Below, piece after piece: positions 23,496-34,972 of a stretch of 64,000 nt of DNA; within the stretch, counting starts at the first letter, position 1, and each line of letters opens with the position of its first letter. This stretch comes from Limonium bicolor. Lineage: Eukaryota > Streptophyta > Magnoliopsida > Caryophyllales > Plumbaginaceae. The translations under genes were made by a program, and so were the position numbers. The DNA lies in contig CM041777.1 in assembly GCA_023374045.1 (NCBI GenBank), forward strand, positions 478,059,594 to 478,123,593. The letters are read 5' to 3'. The notes under the pieces were generated by a model. That model was not told the DNA's origin and did not search any database. It was given only the letters and a program-made list of their open reading frames with translations.

Positions 23496-24007
23496 CTTCA
23501 CTTAAAATTTTATACCCAAAAATATTTATTAACATTCTGTATTAAATGTTAGTTTAGTCTTATTATATTTTCCCCAACCTATAAAGTTTATTAATCAGAT
23601 ATACTTTAATTTTTGGTTACATTAAAAACCTTATATTATAAGGTAACTTATGAAAAACCTTAGAAATACAATTTTTAAACCTATTTCATCCTGTCCAAAA
23701 TTCCCAAATTAAGTATATAGTAACTATAACATTTTAGACATATTATAAAATTTTTATTTCATAAAAATATCTTTTTAAATTTTCCAAATAATTCCATAAT
23801 ACTCATAACTTGCAAAAATTATAAATTACGTTTAAAAACTCAAAACCCATATTCATATACATCAAAATAAACTAGATTTTATCAGGAATCTATGGTTAAA
23901 ATTTCAAGTCAAAACACATTCGGGAAGGTATTTAAATTAATTCAACAAGTTAGGGTTTAATTCTGGAATTAATAAAAACTTAATATACTTAAATCTTATA
24001 CGTTTTA

Positions 24008-24053
24008 ATCTCGGCCGTCCGTTTCTTTTAACTACGATCGGACGGCCCGAGAT
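24008..24053. other. GC-rich inverted repeat in LTR B
   Basis: ATCTCGGCCGTCCG (24008-24021) pairs with CGGACGGCCCGAGAT (24039-24053) with one unpaired G, leaving a loop of 17 bases. It stands out in a very AT-rich LTR and sits where AT-rich DNA changes to more balanced, possibly transcribed sequence (24050-25000). Its role is unknown; a promoter or terminator element is possible. Confidence 0.6.
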
Positions 24054-26242
24054 CCCCGAGTTCATCAGCGAGGAACACAGTAGTGTCAAGTACTAAATTG
24101 ATCTTTTCTCTCAACTCACAGAACCAAATTCGTTGATTCTTGTTCCATTGGATTCGAAATTGAAAAACGAATCCATTGACACCGATTTCTCCACATATCA
24201 TGCAGTATTCTGCAAGATCGCTTCTGGGTTCGAGGAGGTTATGGTTTATGTTAATTCGAATCTTAATTTGCCAAATTCTCTTAGTATAACGCATAATAGG
24301 TGAAATTAGGACATGAGTTTGACCGATAATGTAAAGGCGAATGACAATAACGGGACAATTTGATCGGAAACTCACCGGAGAAGCAACAACGGGGGAAATC
24401 GAATTTGATGTTCTGGAAAAATTCGAACTTTACGAGTTGTAAAGTAGCCAACTTTGCAACACTATAAGTTTCGGTACGGATCGATTTAGGCTTTGTTCTT
24501 GGGCTTAATTTAAAGAGGAAACTTAACTCTACATATTGATAACAAGAACTCACTCTAACTCGCAACACACAAGGAGAAATCTAACCCGAAAGTTACGAGT
24601 CTATACCTGCGGTTTCTGTATGATTTTATGCAATGGTGAATCGAGATCTTTAGACGTCTCGCTCTCCCAATCGGTTATGAATCAGCCTTGGTCTTCAGCA
24701 CGAAAGTTGTAAAAGGATTAAAGAACTACACAACGAGCTATAGAAATCGAATTTTGGTTGAAAGATTAGGGAGTTATGGCAAGATGAATTTTACCTGAAA
24801 TCGAAGGAAACTAGAAATCTGCGTTTTCGGTTTCGCAGGGTGGCTACTTTGGATCGAAATTCCGGTTGATGTATGATGATCTAGGTTTAGTGTGAGTTAT
24901 GGTTGTAAAGAGGCAGTGTAGGAGAAGACAACAAAGAAGACGGCACTCAAAAACTCTCAAAGATGAGTGAGATATAGCCGTCTAAAGTTAGGGCAAAATC
25001 ACATAAGTCTGTTCCGATTTTTAAGCTAAGTGTGGGTGGCCTGTGACCGATTGACACGTGGCAGGTTTCAAAATTTTGACTATAAACTTCATTCCATCAT
25101 AACTTTGGCTAGGATGATCTGTTTTTTACGTTCTTTTTATCGATCTTCATGGTTTTCTATAACCTATTTATTGGTATAGGTTTCATGGGCTAGTTTGACC
25201 ATTCTCAAAAAGTCAACCCTAGCAAGGCTTGAGAAGCTTTAGGGTTCCATAATTTTATTTTGACTTTTATGAGTCAAATTAATGTCCAAATTATTTCTAA
25301 AATCTTTATAATATACTTGGAGTGTTTAGAAATTTTCCCAAGATTTATTGAATTATAAATCTTATTATTAAATTTATAATACTGTATAATAATATATAAT
25401 AATTTAATACTTAATAGTATTCTTTAGGGTTAAATAGAAGAAATCCCCTAAATTAATTTCCATAATTCCACATAATATTAATATTCATAATTCCATACAA
25501 TACTTTAATATTAAATAGTATTAATTAAGGTTTAACAAAATAAATCCCCTAAATTAATTTAAATTAATTAAGGGGTATTTCATGAGAGGTGAGCTAATAT
25601 GAGATATTTCCTTAAAAAGGTGAATAGTAGTTTTACTTACTTTCTCTCTTCTTTTCTGATTTTGCTGGAGCCTATGGTGACTCATAACCTTCAAAACCGG
25701 CCCCCCTTCATTCTCTAGATATTTTTAGGCTAGTTTGACCACTTAACTAATTAAAGTTTACTAAAGCCTTAATTGAGCACTATTTGGCCACTATTCATAA
25801 TTAGTGCACAAATTTGTGAAATTTTTGGTTCCTCATTGATTTTGGCTTCCTAATGTGATACTAAGTAGTACACATGTTGATTAAGGTATAATATTGGTCA
25901 TTTAGCCACTCAAAACCCCTTTCTAAGATAATTTCTCAAAAATGTGCTTTAAGACTCCTTAAAGCTCAATTTGTGTTTTAACTTGTTTTTGAGCTTGGTT
26001 TTCTTTGGTATCTGATTTAACATGTCCATTAGCATGTTAATAAGGTCTAAAAATAACCTTTGGGTCCTAATCAAGCTTACACCAAGTCTAGAGCATGTTT
26101 TTGCTTAAATTGACTTTATGGTGTTTCCTTGTGTTTTCTTTGGTTTAAATTGTTTACTAATATTTATAAGTCATGTTCTAGCCTTATTATATCTTAGTTT
26201 AACATCTAATCACGATATCTAGGTTTGGGGTATTTCAGTCTC

Positions 26243-27540
26243 TAAAGTAATTGATGCCCCTTACAGGGACCTTGAATGATGAAATACTTCTCATGATGCA
26301 GAGAAACTTTAGGTATGCACTTGTATGTGGTTGGGAATGGGACTAAATGAACCTTGTCATTGGGTTGAATAGTTAAATGAAAACATGAAGCATTAATAAA
26401 GGAATGTGAATGAAATGAGAGAATGGTCTTTGAATGGGATACTAATTCCATATCTGAAGGGAATTAAGAAGTTGAGCGTACTTTTTCAAAGTATAATATA
26501 TATATAAGAAGCTATAACTTAAGAAATGTAGTGGCGAAAATCTTGGTAATGATATTGTAAATGTCTTATGGGGTAGACTAGAGTTTACTTGGTTCTATAC
26601 TATTGGTTCATCTTGGTGTGGTACTTGTATGTGTTTGACAATTGATGCATGTGCTAAGGGCTATGAGGGTGTGGGTCTATAATAAATAAGCTTCTTGTGT
26701 TGTGAGAACTTTTTTTGTACAAACTTCTCTTTTAAGTTAGAATTATTTCATTTGCTGCTAAGGGCTTGGTTATGGTTCTTATATTGTGTAATACAAGTTT
26801 ATGAGAGTGCTTAACTATCTTTCTTTTTTGTAATTGAGTATGACATGTACGACAACCGTTATTAGTCAGCTCTTCTTTTATTTAAATTGAACAATGTGCA
26901 AGATGATGACCAAGTGTAAGGGCACTTGGTATAGGCTTCCTTGTGAATTGCAAGTACATACATACCATTCAGGAGCCACTAGTTGGTCGTGGCCGTGGGG
27001 TTTCTATTACGTTCATGTTTTCAAGCATAAAAAAATTAACAGATTCAGGGACCATATAAGTCATGGATAAATAATTTGAAATGCTTAAAGATGGTTTTGA
27101 GAATGGTTGTAAGCATTTACATTCTCATGAGAAGAATATGACGTCAAAGAGTTTAGTATTTATGCTACAGATTCTAACGATTTAAGATATGTTAATCAAG
27201 AGTTAAAAAAAATAAGGTGTTACAACTGAAGTACCCGTATTTGTTTTAAATGGCAAAAAAATTCCTTTGATAAATTCTTTGAGTTAAATCTGGATTTATT
27301 TTGGGTATATTTTCTTTGAGTTTTGATTGTGGATAAATTTCTTTTGTGTTTTTACTTGATGGGAGGTTTATTGTTAGGTATCCTTGATAAACGTGGTGAA
27401 TTGGTAAACTAAGGGAAGACATGAGATTTATTTTGGAGTTCCTTAAAATTCCATGATTGGAATTTCAAAAATTCTTGAGTGACCAAAAGGTGATTGAGAT
27501 TAAGTTTCATCCTCGAAACTTTCTTTTAGGGAAGAAGTAT
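26243..27540 (+). other. Probable internal remnant of the element whose LTR is F
   Basis: No coding motif is recognisable. The last part (27500-27540) reads CATCCTCGAAACTTTC followed by TTTTAGGGAAGAAGTAT. This resembles the region just before the 3' LTR in chromovirus-type elements (TCGAGGACGAA..TTTTAAGGGGGG) in decayed form, ending in a purine run directly before an LTR-like TGAATACC. Confidence 0.35.
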
Positions 27541-30500
27541 TGAATACCATGAGTTATACACATTTTATTAAATTTTTTTATTAAAATATGTGTATTTATT
27601 TGTTAAAATATAGATATTAAATACTAAGTTTATATTTATAAGTTCAATGCTTAGGTTTAAAATTATTATGGGAGAAGTAACTTTTAATAGTGTTAATATC
27701 AGCAATAAAATGTGTTATTGTCAAAGATCTTTCTATTTCGTTAACATCTAGATCGGTTACAACAGTAAATGTGTTCTTGTCCCTTTACATTGAATCATAT
27801 TAGAGTAGCTATCTGGTTATTTATTAAGTTAGTTCAAAAATTATTAATTTCTTTTAAACTCGTTTTAATGGTTTAGCCTATTTACACAATGTTTAATGAT
27901 ATTTTAAAGTATATGGTAATTCTACTTATGTATTCCGGTTGTTTTGATATGTTAGAAGTTAATAGCTCAATTAGCATGGGTTAGTTATGAGCATTTAAAG
28001 TTGAGAGTTAATGGTCTCATTTATAGCCTGTAAACCATGAATTTCAAAATATTATGTAGTAAACAACTCTTTAATTATTTTGGAACCTTCTAATTTATTT
28101 ATTAAGTTTGTAGTCTTTACTTGTATACATAAAGCTCTTTCTTTCATTTGCAATTCACCATCCTAAAACAGTTGAAAATTGGGTGAATCTTTCTTTGCTC
28201 CGTTGTTGTTGCTGCCAGTCTCTCTCGACTTCTTGTCGCCCTTGTAGACCAACTAGGTTGATCAGCTTCCATTTTCAATCACCCATTAAATATTTATTCT
28301 TCAATACTTACTCTAGATTCATAAAAGATGAGTATTAGCATGAAGTTGTGGTAAACTTGTTGTTACAAGTTCCTGGTATATATTATGCTCACCAAATTGT
28401 GTAATCTTTTGATATTTGTGATTGAAAATATTCATTTAAATTGTTTGGCGGATGATTTGTTGAATAATTTCAACTATCAATAATTTGTGGATTGAATGGT
28501 TTGACATGTTTTGTTGATTATATATTAGGTGAAATACCCTAAACATTAATCACCTTGATAAATAAGAGATTAATTAAATCAAAGAGTTTAAACCTATGGT
28601 TATTCATTAAAGGAAAGGCTAATGAGCCAAAATTCACTAAGAAATTTTACAACCTCTAAACATACATATATAAATAAATATGTACAGTCCAAAATGGGCA
28701 CTAAACCCCACATAAAATAATGGACTAAAGAGGGAACATTAATAAAGGAGAAATCAACTACTAAAGTTAATGTATCATGTAACACATTAATACTTGAATT
28801 AAGATCACAAACAATGTGATAAGACTACGTACAATATTTTATATAGTCAAAATAATTTATAAGTGCAATGACCACTTAGAAATACACCTTAGGACAAAGT
28901 AACAACATGTGTCACAACCTAATACATGAAACAAGTCTAAATAAATAACATGTAACACTCTAATGTTACAAGTGTCAAAAAAATTATAAACCCCCCCCCC
29001 CCCACAAATATCTACTATAAGTCATCCGACCAAAAAAGAGGAGGGAAATCAAAAGAGAAAAGAAATAGTGATTGTATGAGGAAGGTTCCTAAAAGTACAA
29101 GTCAACTTACCTTGGGAACTCCAACTCACACTCATGTTATACACTCTCTCACCCATCTTTTCTCCATTGCCCCATGCTGCTGTGACAACCTCATTTTTCC
29201 CTTCATTCCAGCTGAAAGTAAGTCATCTAATCCTTCCTTTAGTTCCTTCATTGTTGCTCCATTGATGAACACAAGTGTTCTTCCTCATAAACACATGTTT
29301 TGCCTTAAAACTTATCCTTTCTTCATCAATAACTAAAGTGTTCTTCTTCCGTTCTTCACATAGCCAAAAATCTTCTGTTTTGAAGGTAATAAAATCGGTT
29401 GTTAATTCATGGAGAAGCCAAGCCAAGTTCAACAAGGTTAAAGGTAAAAATGTGTTCTAAAACCCCTAGTATTTTTATGTTCAAAAATCTAGTTCTTCCA
29501 AGATCATTTCTTTCAATCTTTTCATACAATAATTAGAGCTCCCCCAACTCCAAGTGGTGACCAAAAATCTCAAGACGTTCTATAATTGAATCAAGCTAGA
29601 CTTCAAGTAAAGGTAAATCATGTTTTAAGGCTTCTAAGTACCTTAAATGCACCTTATATCCATGGATCCATACTAGATATAACTCCTAACATAATTTCTT
29701 AAGGTTGGCCGAAATTTTGGTGAAAATTATCACCTAGAGCTTCAAAGGTAATTCATCATTCTTAATATACATTTTTGTGCTTTAAGCTCTTGTTCATGTT
29801 AAGGAGTCATAAAGATCCTAAATTGTTTCCTTTTTCTTGTCCTTGAATGCGGTAGAAAATAGAGTTCAAAACCTTAGTTGTGTGGCTGAATAAATAAGGG
29901 ATTCAAAGGTGGAAAAATCAGCATCTTACAAGGTAAACCCCAATCTAAGCTTTATACTTCCTAAACCACCACTTAAACTCATGGTGGATTCAAAGATCTA
30001 AATCCCTATATTATATAAATAGGGCCAAAAATTAAAGGGCTAGAAAATCAAGCTTTGAACACTTAAGGGTAAGTTTCTACCTTAAAACACATTTTAATGT
30101 TTTAAGTGTTATATTTGTGGGGAGTTTGTTCTGGCTGAGATTAACCAGAAAAAAGGTCTATTATGACCTAATAATGAACATAATATTATATAAACACATT
30201 TGGTTAGGTTAGTTGATGATTTAATGACTTAAATAACAAGATTACAAAGTGTAAGGGCTTAAAATGTAAAAAGCTGAACGTTTAGGACTTGGGAGTTATA
30301 TGGCCGAGAGTCGGCTATTGTTTATGGACATTCATAGCATATTAAGTTTATATTATGTATATTGGCCAAAGGTTTAGGCTTGTTTTTATAAGTTTACGGT
30401 ATATTACATGCTATAAAAGCATAGGTTATGTTATGGGTGAAAATTTGGTGATATAAGTGTAACATTAATGCGTACACTTAAAAGGTTGTTAGACTTTAGG

Positions 30501-32375
30501 AAATGTTGGATTAAATTTAAGGGCAAACAGGTAATTTAAATAACATTAGGAGTTATTTAATGATATGGGGTGATATAACCTATGGTTGGGCTAAAGGTTG
30601 TAATGAAACAAAGTTAGGAGTATATTACAAGAAAATAGCCAAGTGTTTTGGGGTTACTTTGGTGAATAATGCAAAATACAAGTTTCATTAAAGTTAAGGG
30701 GTTAATGAAAACCCTAGGAAATACTTGGGTCATTTTGTAAATTCTATAAAAATATGGTCAAGGCAAATTAAAATTAGAATTTATGAAAATTTTGGGAGTT
30801 ATTGTATAGTTTGGAAATTTGGGGGTCAAAGTGTAATTACTAGAAAAATTGGGTCAAGGCAGTGTGTGATGGTCAAAGTTGGGAAAACTAAGAGTGTTAA
30901 CCAAATTAGAGAAAGAAATAATGGAAATATGATTTAAGGAAAGCTTAAGTAGTTATTTGTAAGTTTAGGAAAACTTATAGGGTCAAAATGTAATTTTAGA
31001 AAGATTGGTGTAAAAATCAGTACACACCAATATGGGGTCTATTGGGAATTTTTAGGAAATCTTTGGTGGAATTTTAATATTAATGTGAAAAATTATAAAA
31101 GATATAAGTTAGGAATTAAATTGTAAGGTTTATAAATAATATGGGTCACTTTATAATTTGAGGAAAATAGGGAGAAAATTAAAGAATGATATTTGGGGTC
31201 TGTTCGGCAGTTTAAATAAGTTGGATTGGAACTTTGGGATAAAATAAATAAGGAGTTAGATTTATTAGAAATGATGATTTATAATGTAATTGTAATGTTA
31301 GAAAATAATTGTGGGTAAAAGTGTAATAATTAGAAAGTAAAGGGATATGCCGTGAATTATTGAGAGTTAAGGATGAATATAATATAAGGTTGAAAGATTA
31401 CATGACATAGCATTAAGACTATGGTAATAATAATGTCATTATATGGATGTTAGTATGAATTAAAGGGCTTTATAATTCATATGCGAGAGTATGAAATTTG
31501 GGATATTGAGAATTATATAATATGGTTGGAGAATTAAATAAAAAGTAAGGTGAAGTTTAATGTAAGGTGGGGTTTACATTACATAACATTAACATAAAGA
31601 TTTAATGTTATAGTATAAAGAGATGCAATTCGGCTCAAGTCCGACGTGTCTCTCTGGTTATCAGGAACCCAAAATAAAGAACACTTTTTTTTGGAGACCC
31701 TTCCCAGGGTGTTGCAGTATCGCTCTCGTTGAGGCGATTTTGAGGCGAATCATCTTCGTTCTCTAGGTTCTCTTCTGTGTTCACAGAGAGATTGTGGGGC
31801 TCTCCTTCGGAAGCCCGTCCTTCCTCTTCTCCTTATCTTGCTCCAGTGGGGGTCGACGTATCCTTGCGCTTCGACAGTTTGGGACTCTTCTTCTCCGGTG
31901 GTCTTGGCGTCTAGTCTTTCATCGTGGGAGTGAGGAGGATTTTCGTTTCGGGGTTGGGGGCTCTTTCGCAGCCGTGTTTGATTCTCGGGCAACCGAGGAT
32001 TCTAGGTATTCGGCTTCTGTTTTCTGATTATCGGAATCCGAAGCTCTCCAGTCCAAGTCAGACAGATCTTGTTGGAGTCTCGGTAAGCTTCTTTTGTCCA
32101 GTGCCGGCAGGGTGTTCTTCTTGCTTTTAGGTTCTTCGTGTTGTTTGCGGGTGTGGATAGTTGCTGAATCCTTTTCTGGAGTTAAGGAGGCGAGTGGGTT
32201 AGGATCTCCTTAGCAGCATTCATGCGGTAGTGTGGTGTTTGTGAGAGTGGCTAGCTGATTAGGAGACTAGTTGAGCAGGTTATTGTTTCGGGTGTCGATC
32301 TATTGGTTGCTTTGGTTCGAGTGAATTTTCTGTTGGCTCTGTTACAGAGAAAAGGGTTTTGATTCGGTAGGAGAA

Positions 32376-32744
32376 ATGTTTACTCTCGTTCCTTGCTCTA
32401 GTCGTGCGTTCCTGCTTGGTTTTGTTTACTTGGTAGATATTGGGATTGAAGACTTTCTAGATCAAAACAGGTTGAATTTTGCTTCATCTCTGTCGGATCA
32501 GGAGGGAGATGAATTTCTTCTCTTCCATCTGAAAGTTAATTGTCATTTTACTGGATTGTGGAAGAAGAAGCTTGTGTTCTGGTGCGTCCGTGTCAGAAAC
32601 TGGGATGTGTTAACATCCTTTCAAATTGGAGTCCTGAAGAGTGGAATTTCCCAGACAGAGAAGGTGAAATCTGTTGTAATGTGCCCCAAAGAAAAACTGT
32701 TAAAGGCTGCCATTGCTAAGAAGCAAGGCAGCCAGGAAGAATGA
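32376..32744 (+). CDS. Hypothetical 122-residue frame in retroposon D
   Basis: The frame starts MFTLVPCSSRAFLLGF and ends AIAKKQGSQEE. It has a hydrophobic start, an acidic stretch (LSDQEGDEFLLFHL) and a Lys-rich tail. I recognise no family. A following stretch (32745-32889) is open in pieces only. Whether it is translated is unknown; it may be the front half of the 274-residue frame, separated by mutations. Confidence 0.3.
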   Translation: MFTLVPCSSRAFLLGFVYLVDIGIEDFLDQNRLNFASSLSDQEGDEFLLFHLKVNCHFTGLWKKKLVFWCVRVRNWDVLTSFQIGVLKSGISQTEKVKSVVMCPKEKLLKAAIAKKQGSQEE

Positions 32745-32889
32745 TTCGGCTAGATGTGTGCTGCTGGGGGTTGGGTCTCATCCTAGCGGCTATCCAGGAA
32801 GTTAAGCATTACTGGTATGCTAAGTATCCTTTATCTGAGACCGAGACGCAAGCTAAAATAGTTATTAAGGAGCTGGGAAATTCAATCGG

Positions 32890-33714
32890 TTGCTGGTGTT
32901 GGAGAATTGTAGTGTAAGCAAGTTGAGTAAGGTAGCTGTGTCTCAAAGGAGCAGAAGGAAGCTCTTTAGTTGGTTGTTTGGGCTGCTGATATATAGAAGG
33001 AAACAGAAGAAAAGGTGCAAGGGTGCTGATAAGATTGAGATGTTTAGTTGCAGTTTTCAGAAGAGACAGCAGAAGAAGGTGTTCTGTATTAGATTCAAGT
33101 CCTCAGTCAAAATTCCAATCAGTCAGATTTCAAGCACATCTATTGTGCAGATGATTAGAGTTTTAACACATCCAATAGCTCTGGAGCTTGTCTTTCAGAT
33201 GGGTAGCCTTAGCTTGTGTTATAATCTAATGTATGAATCGATCAAGAGGAGTGTTGGGTGGGATTTAAAGTCTAGAATTTCTCCTTCCTTCCAAGTCTGC
33301 CATGAAGCAGAGGTGGTTCGGTTCAGGTCTTTCCTCAGAACAAGGAAGAAAGGACAGGATAGGCTGGATGGTAGTAGTCATCAAAACTTCTCTAAGAATA
33401 GGAAGAAAGTCTTGTGTACGAGTAAAGCTGGTTGTAATTTCAGTTTAGACTCAGTGGAGTGGTCTGAATGCTATATTAGGCTGTTAGTAAGCCTTTTTTT
33501 GAGTTTGTTACTACAGGTAGATGTAGTTTCAGATTTAGTGGATTGTTTGTCTTTTGATTTTGTCACTACAGGAAATTGTAGTTTCAGATATGTTTATAGG
33601 ATTAGTAGTTTGCAGAGTATGAGGAAGGGGGAGGTTATCAGCCCTCACATCCCCAACAGTCTTGGGAGGGTGTATGTTGTTCTTGGTTGTGTTTTTATTA
33701 CGTATTATGAATGA
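32890..33714 (+). CDS. Hypothetical 274-residue frame in retroposon D
   Basis: This is the longest intact frame outside the LINE. The N-terminal half is basic (RSRRKLFSWLF, YRRKQKKRCKGADK, KKVFCIRFKSS), the middle has FQVCHEAEVVRFRSFLRTRK, and the C-terminal half is hydrophobic (YIRLLVSLFLSLLLQVDVV). It ends 27 bases before the poly-A. A short stretch repeats inside it: CTACAGG..ATGTAGTTTCAGAT and CTACAGG..ATTGTAGTTTCAGAT at about 33510 and 33567. I recognise no domain. The basic part is compatible with nucleic-acid binding, but that is only inference. Confidence 0.3.
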   Translation: MLVLENCSVSKLSKVAVSQRSRRKLFSWLFGLLIYRRKQKKRCKGADKIEMFSCSFQKRQQKKVFCIRFKSSVKIPISQISSTSIVQMIRVLTHPIALELVFQMGSLSLCYNLMYESIKRSVGWDLKSRISPSFQVCHEAEVVRFRSFLRTRKKGQDRLDGSSHQNFSKNRKKVLCTSKAGCNFSLDSVEWSECYIRLLVSLFLSLLLQVDVVSDLVDCLSFDFVTTGNCSFRYVYRISSLQSMRKGEVISPHIPNSLGRVYVVLGCVFITYYE

Positions 33715-34842
33715 ATGGAGAACAATGTTTATCAAAAAAAAAAAGAGATGCAAATAATGGAATTATACAAGGAACTATATTATAGATTATATAATAGTGT
33801 TGACTTGTATATTTTGACAAGTCAACCAAATTGACCAAAGAGGGTCAAGTTGACCAACTCATAAATTAAGTGGGAATTTAAATGCCAAAAGCTAATAATA
33901 CTTAAAGGTCGATTATATTAAATGACATATAGTAACAATAACTATATGGATATGAGTGCATAAATATAAACATATGCTCAAAGAGAAAAGAGATGATAAA
34001 TGTGAGAATTAAATCCTAAGTTTAGTACATTACTACATGTTAGTTACTAACGCAATCGAGGATTAAAATAACTAATCTCGAGCTTGTTCAATAACCCGAT
34101 AAACAACGATTGACTAATCGGGGTTAAATATTGGGAGGATTAGTAGTTACTCAGAATACCGAACATATTGAATTATAGTGTATCACTTATGCGGTATCTT
34201 CTAGAGTTGAGTACATTAGAGGGTGACGCTTGCTAGGACGTCAGTGTACCTCTCTGTCGGAGAACGGTGTGTTATTGTGTGATCCGATTGTTCTTGAGGA
34301 TTACCTTGGGTTCGGACATGTATGTGTGATGCTTGATAAAAGTGATATGTGTGCTTTATTATTGATATGTTTATATGATTTAATTGCCCGACTATCTGGT
34401 GATATTAATTGTGTGCAAACGTCTTTCAGAATAAGGCAATACTAAATACGAACTCGAACCGAGTTACAATTATTGGCTAAGGAAACACTGCTTACAAACG
34501 ATTAACAAGGTACATCATATTATCCTTAATCTTCCTAGGTAATTAACTTAGGCAGAGGATCGGTAAAACTGTCCTCACGAGCATATGTATTCAAATACGA
34601 AAATGACCAAGATGAAATCTAGGTAATGTGTAAAACATACAAGGCAACTATATGGAGAATATATTCACTATACCTAAGAATAGATCTTAGGTACGAGGAT
34701 TAAGCAAACTTAATCACATGGTGAAAGGAAATGTTATATGAGGGGAAATCCAGGGGACTAACTGATTACCTGGTTACGCATTACTATCACTAGAGAGATT
34801 ACCGTCGGGTCCACTCGTTATGGAAATCCAGCGAGCCACATT

Positions 34843-34972
34843 TGATCGTTGGTCGGAGGGCACTACCGTTGGTGCATGGCTATGATGGTTAAAGACGCCT
34901 TTACAGAGGCAACGAGAAAATCCAGAGATCTTCGGATCGTTGGTCGGAGGGCACTACTGTTGGTGCATGGGC
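34843..34972 (+). repeat. 92-bp spaced direct repeat in LTR C
   Basis: GATCGTTGGTCGGAGGGCAC followed by TAC.GTTGGTGCATGG occurs at 34843 and 34935, one difference in about 36 bases. It lies near the transcriptional 3' end of the LTR, in a place comparable to the 47-bp repeats of LTR B. Confidence 0.8.

Larger units (their letters stand above)
20189..25582 (-). mobile_element. Solo LTR B (5394 bp) nested in LTR A
   Basis: Starts TGTAACGCCCC at 20189 and ends AAGGGGTATTTCA at 25582. TGAGA flanks both sides (20184-20188 and 25583-25587). It lacks an internal primer site, polypurine tract or second LTR copy, so it reads as a very long solo LTR in minus orientation. It holds three 47-bp repeats (20826-20966), a (TA)n run (23450-23492) and a 14-bp inverted repeat (24008-24053). 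Open frames in it are short and unrecognisable. It must be younger than A. Confidence 0.72.
16754..26237 (-). mobile_element. Solo LTR A (about 4.1 kb net), interrupted by LTR B
   Basis: Starts TGTAACACTCC at 16754 and ends GGTTTGGGGTATTTCA at 26237. GTCTC flanks both sides (16749-16753 and 26238-26242), the 5-bp duplication of an LTR element. Removing B with one duplication leaves about 4.09 kb, close to the LARD LTR of 4.2 kb. Segments are visibly related to that LTR: 18123-18215 matches 49520-49615, the hairpin arrays correspond, and the last 35 bases are alike. No primer site or polypurine tract lies inside, so this is a solo LTR left by LTR-LTR recombination. Element orientation is minus. 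Confidence 0.75.
31629..33741 (+). mobile_element. Retroposon D: poly-A element of 2.1 kb without reverse transcriptase
   Basis: AAAGAGATGCAA lies on both sides (31617-31628 and 33742-33753). The 3' end is GTTTATC followed by a run of about ten A, as in plant L1 elements. The first part (31690-32340) is GC-richer and looks like an untranslated leader. Two frames follow (32376-32744 and 32890-33714) with no known motif. It was inserted by target-primed reverse transcription, probably with L1 enzymes supplied in trans. It could be a non-autonomous LINE derivative or a retrocopy of a host transcript; base use is quite unlike the AT-rich LTR around it. Confidence 0.7.

Noticed and set aside
24028..24568. 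Two overlapping minus-strand frames of 115 and 95 residues in LTR B
   Set aside because: No known motif, overlapping in different frames, and inside a solo LTR.
26243..28529. A host gene between the nested LTRs
   Set aside because: No exon with recognisable content or plausible splice pattern on either strand.
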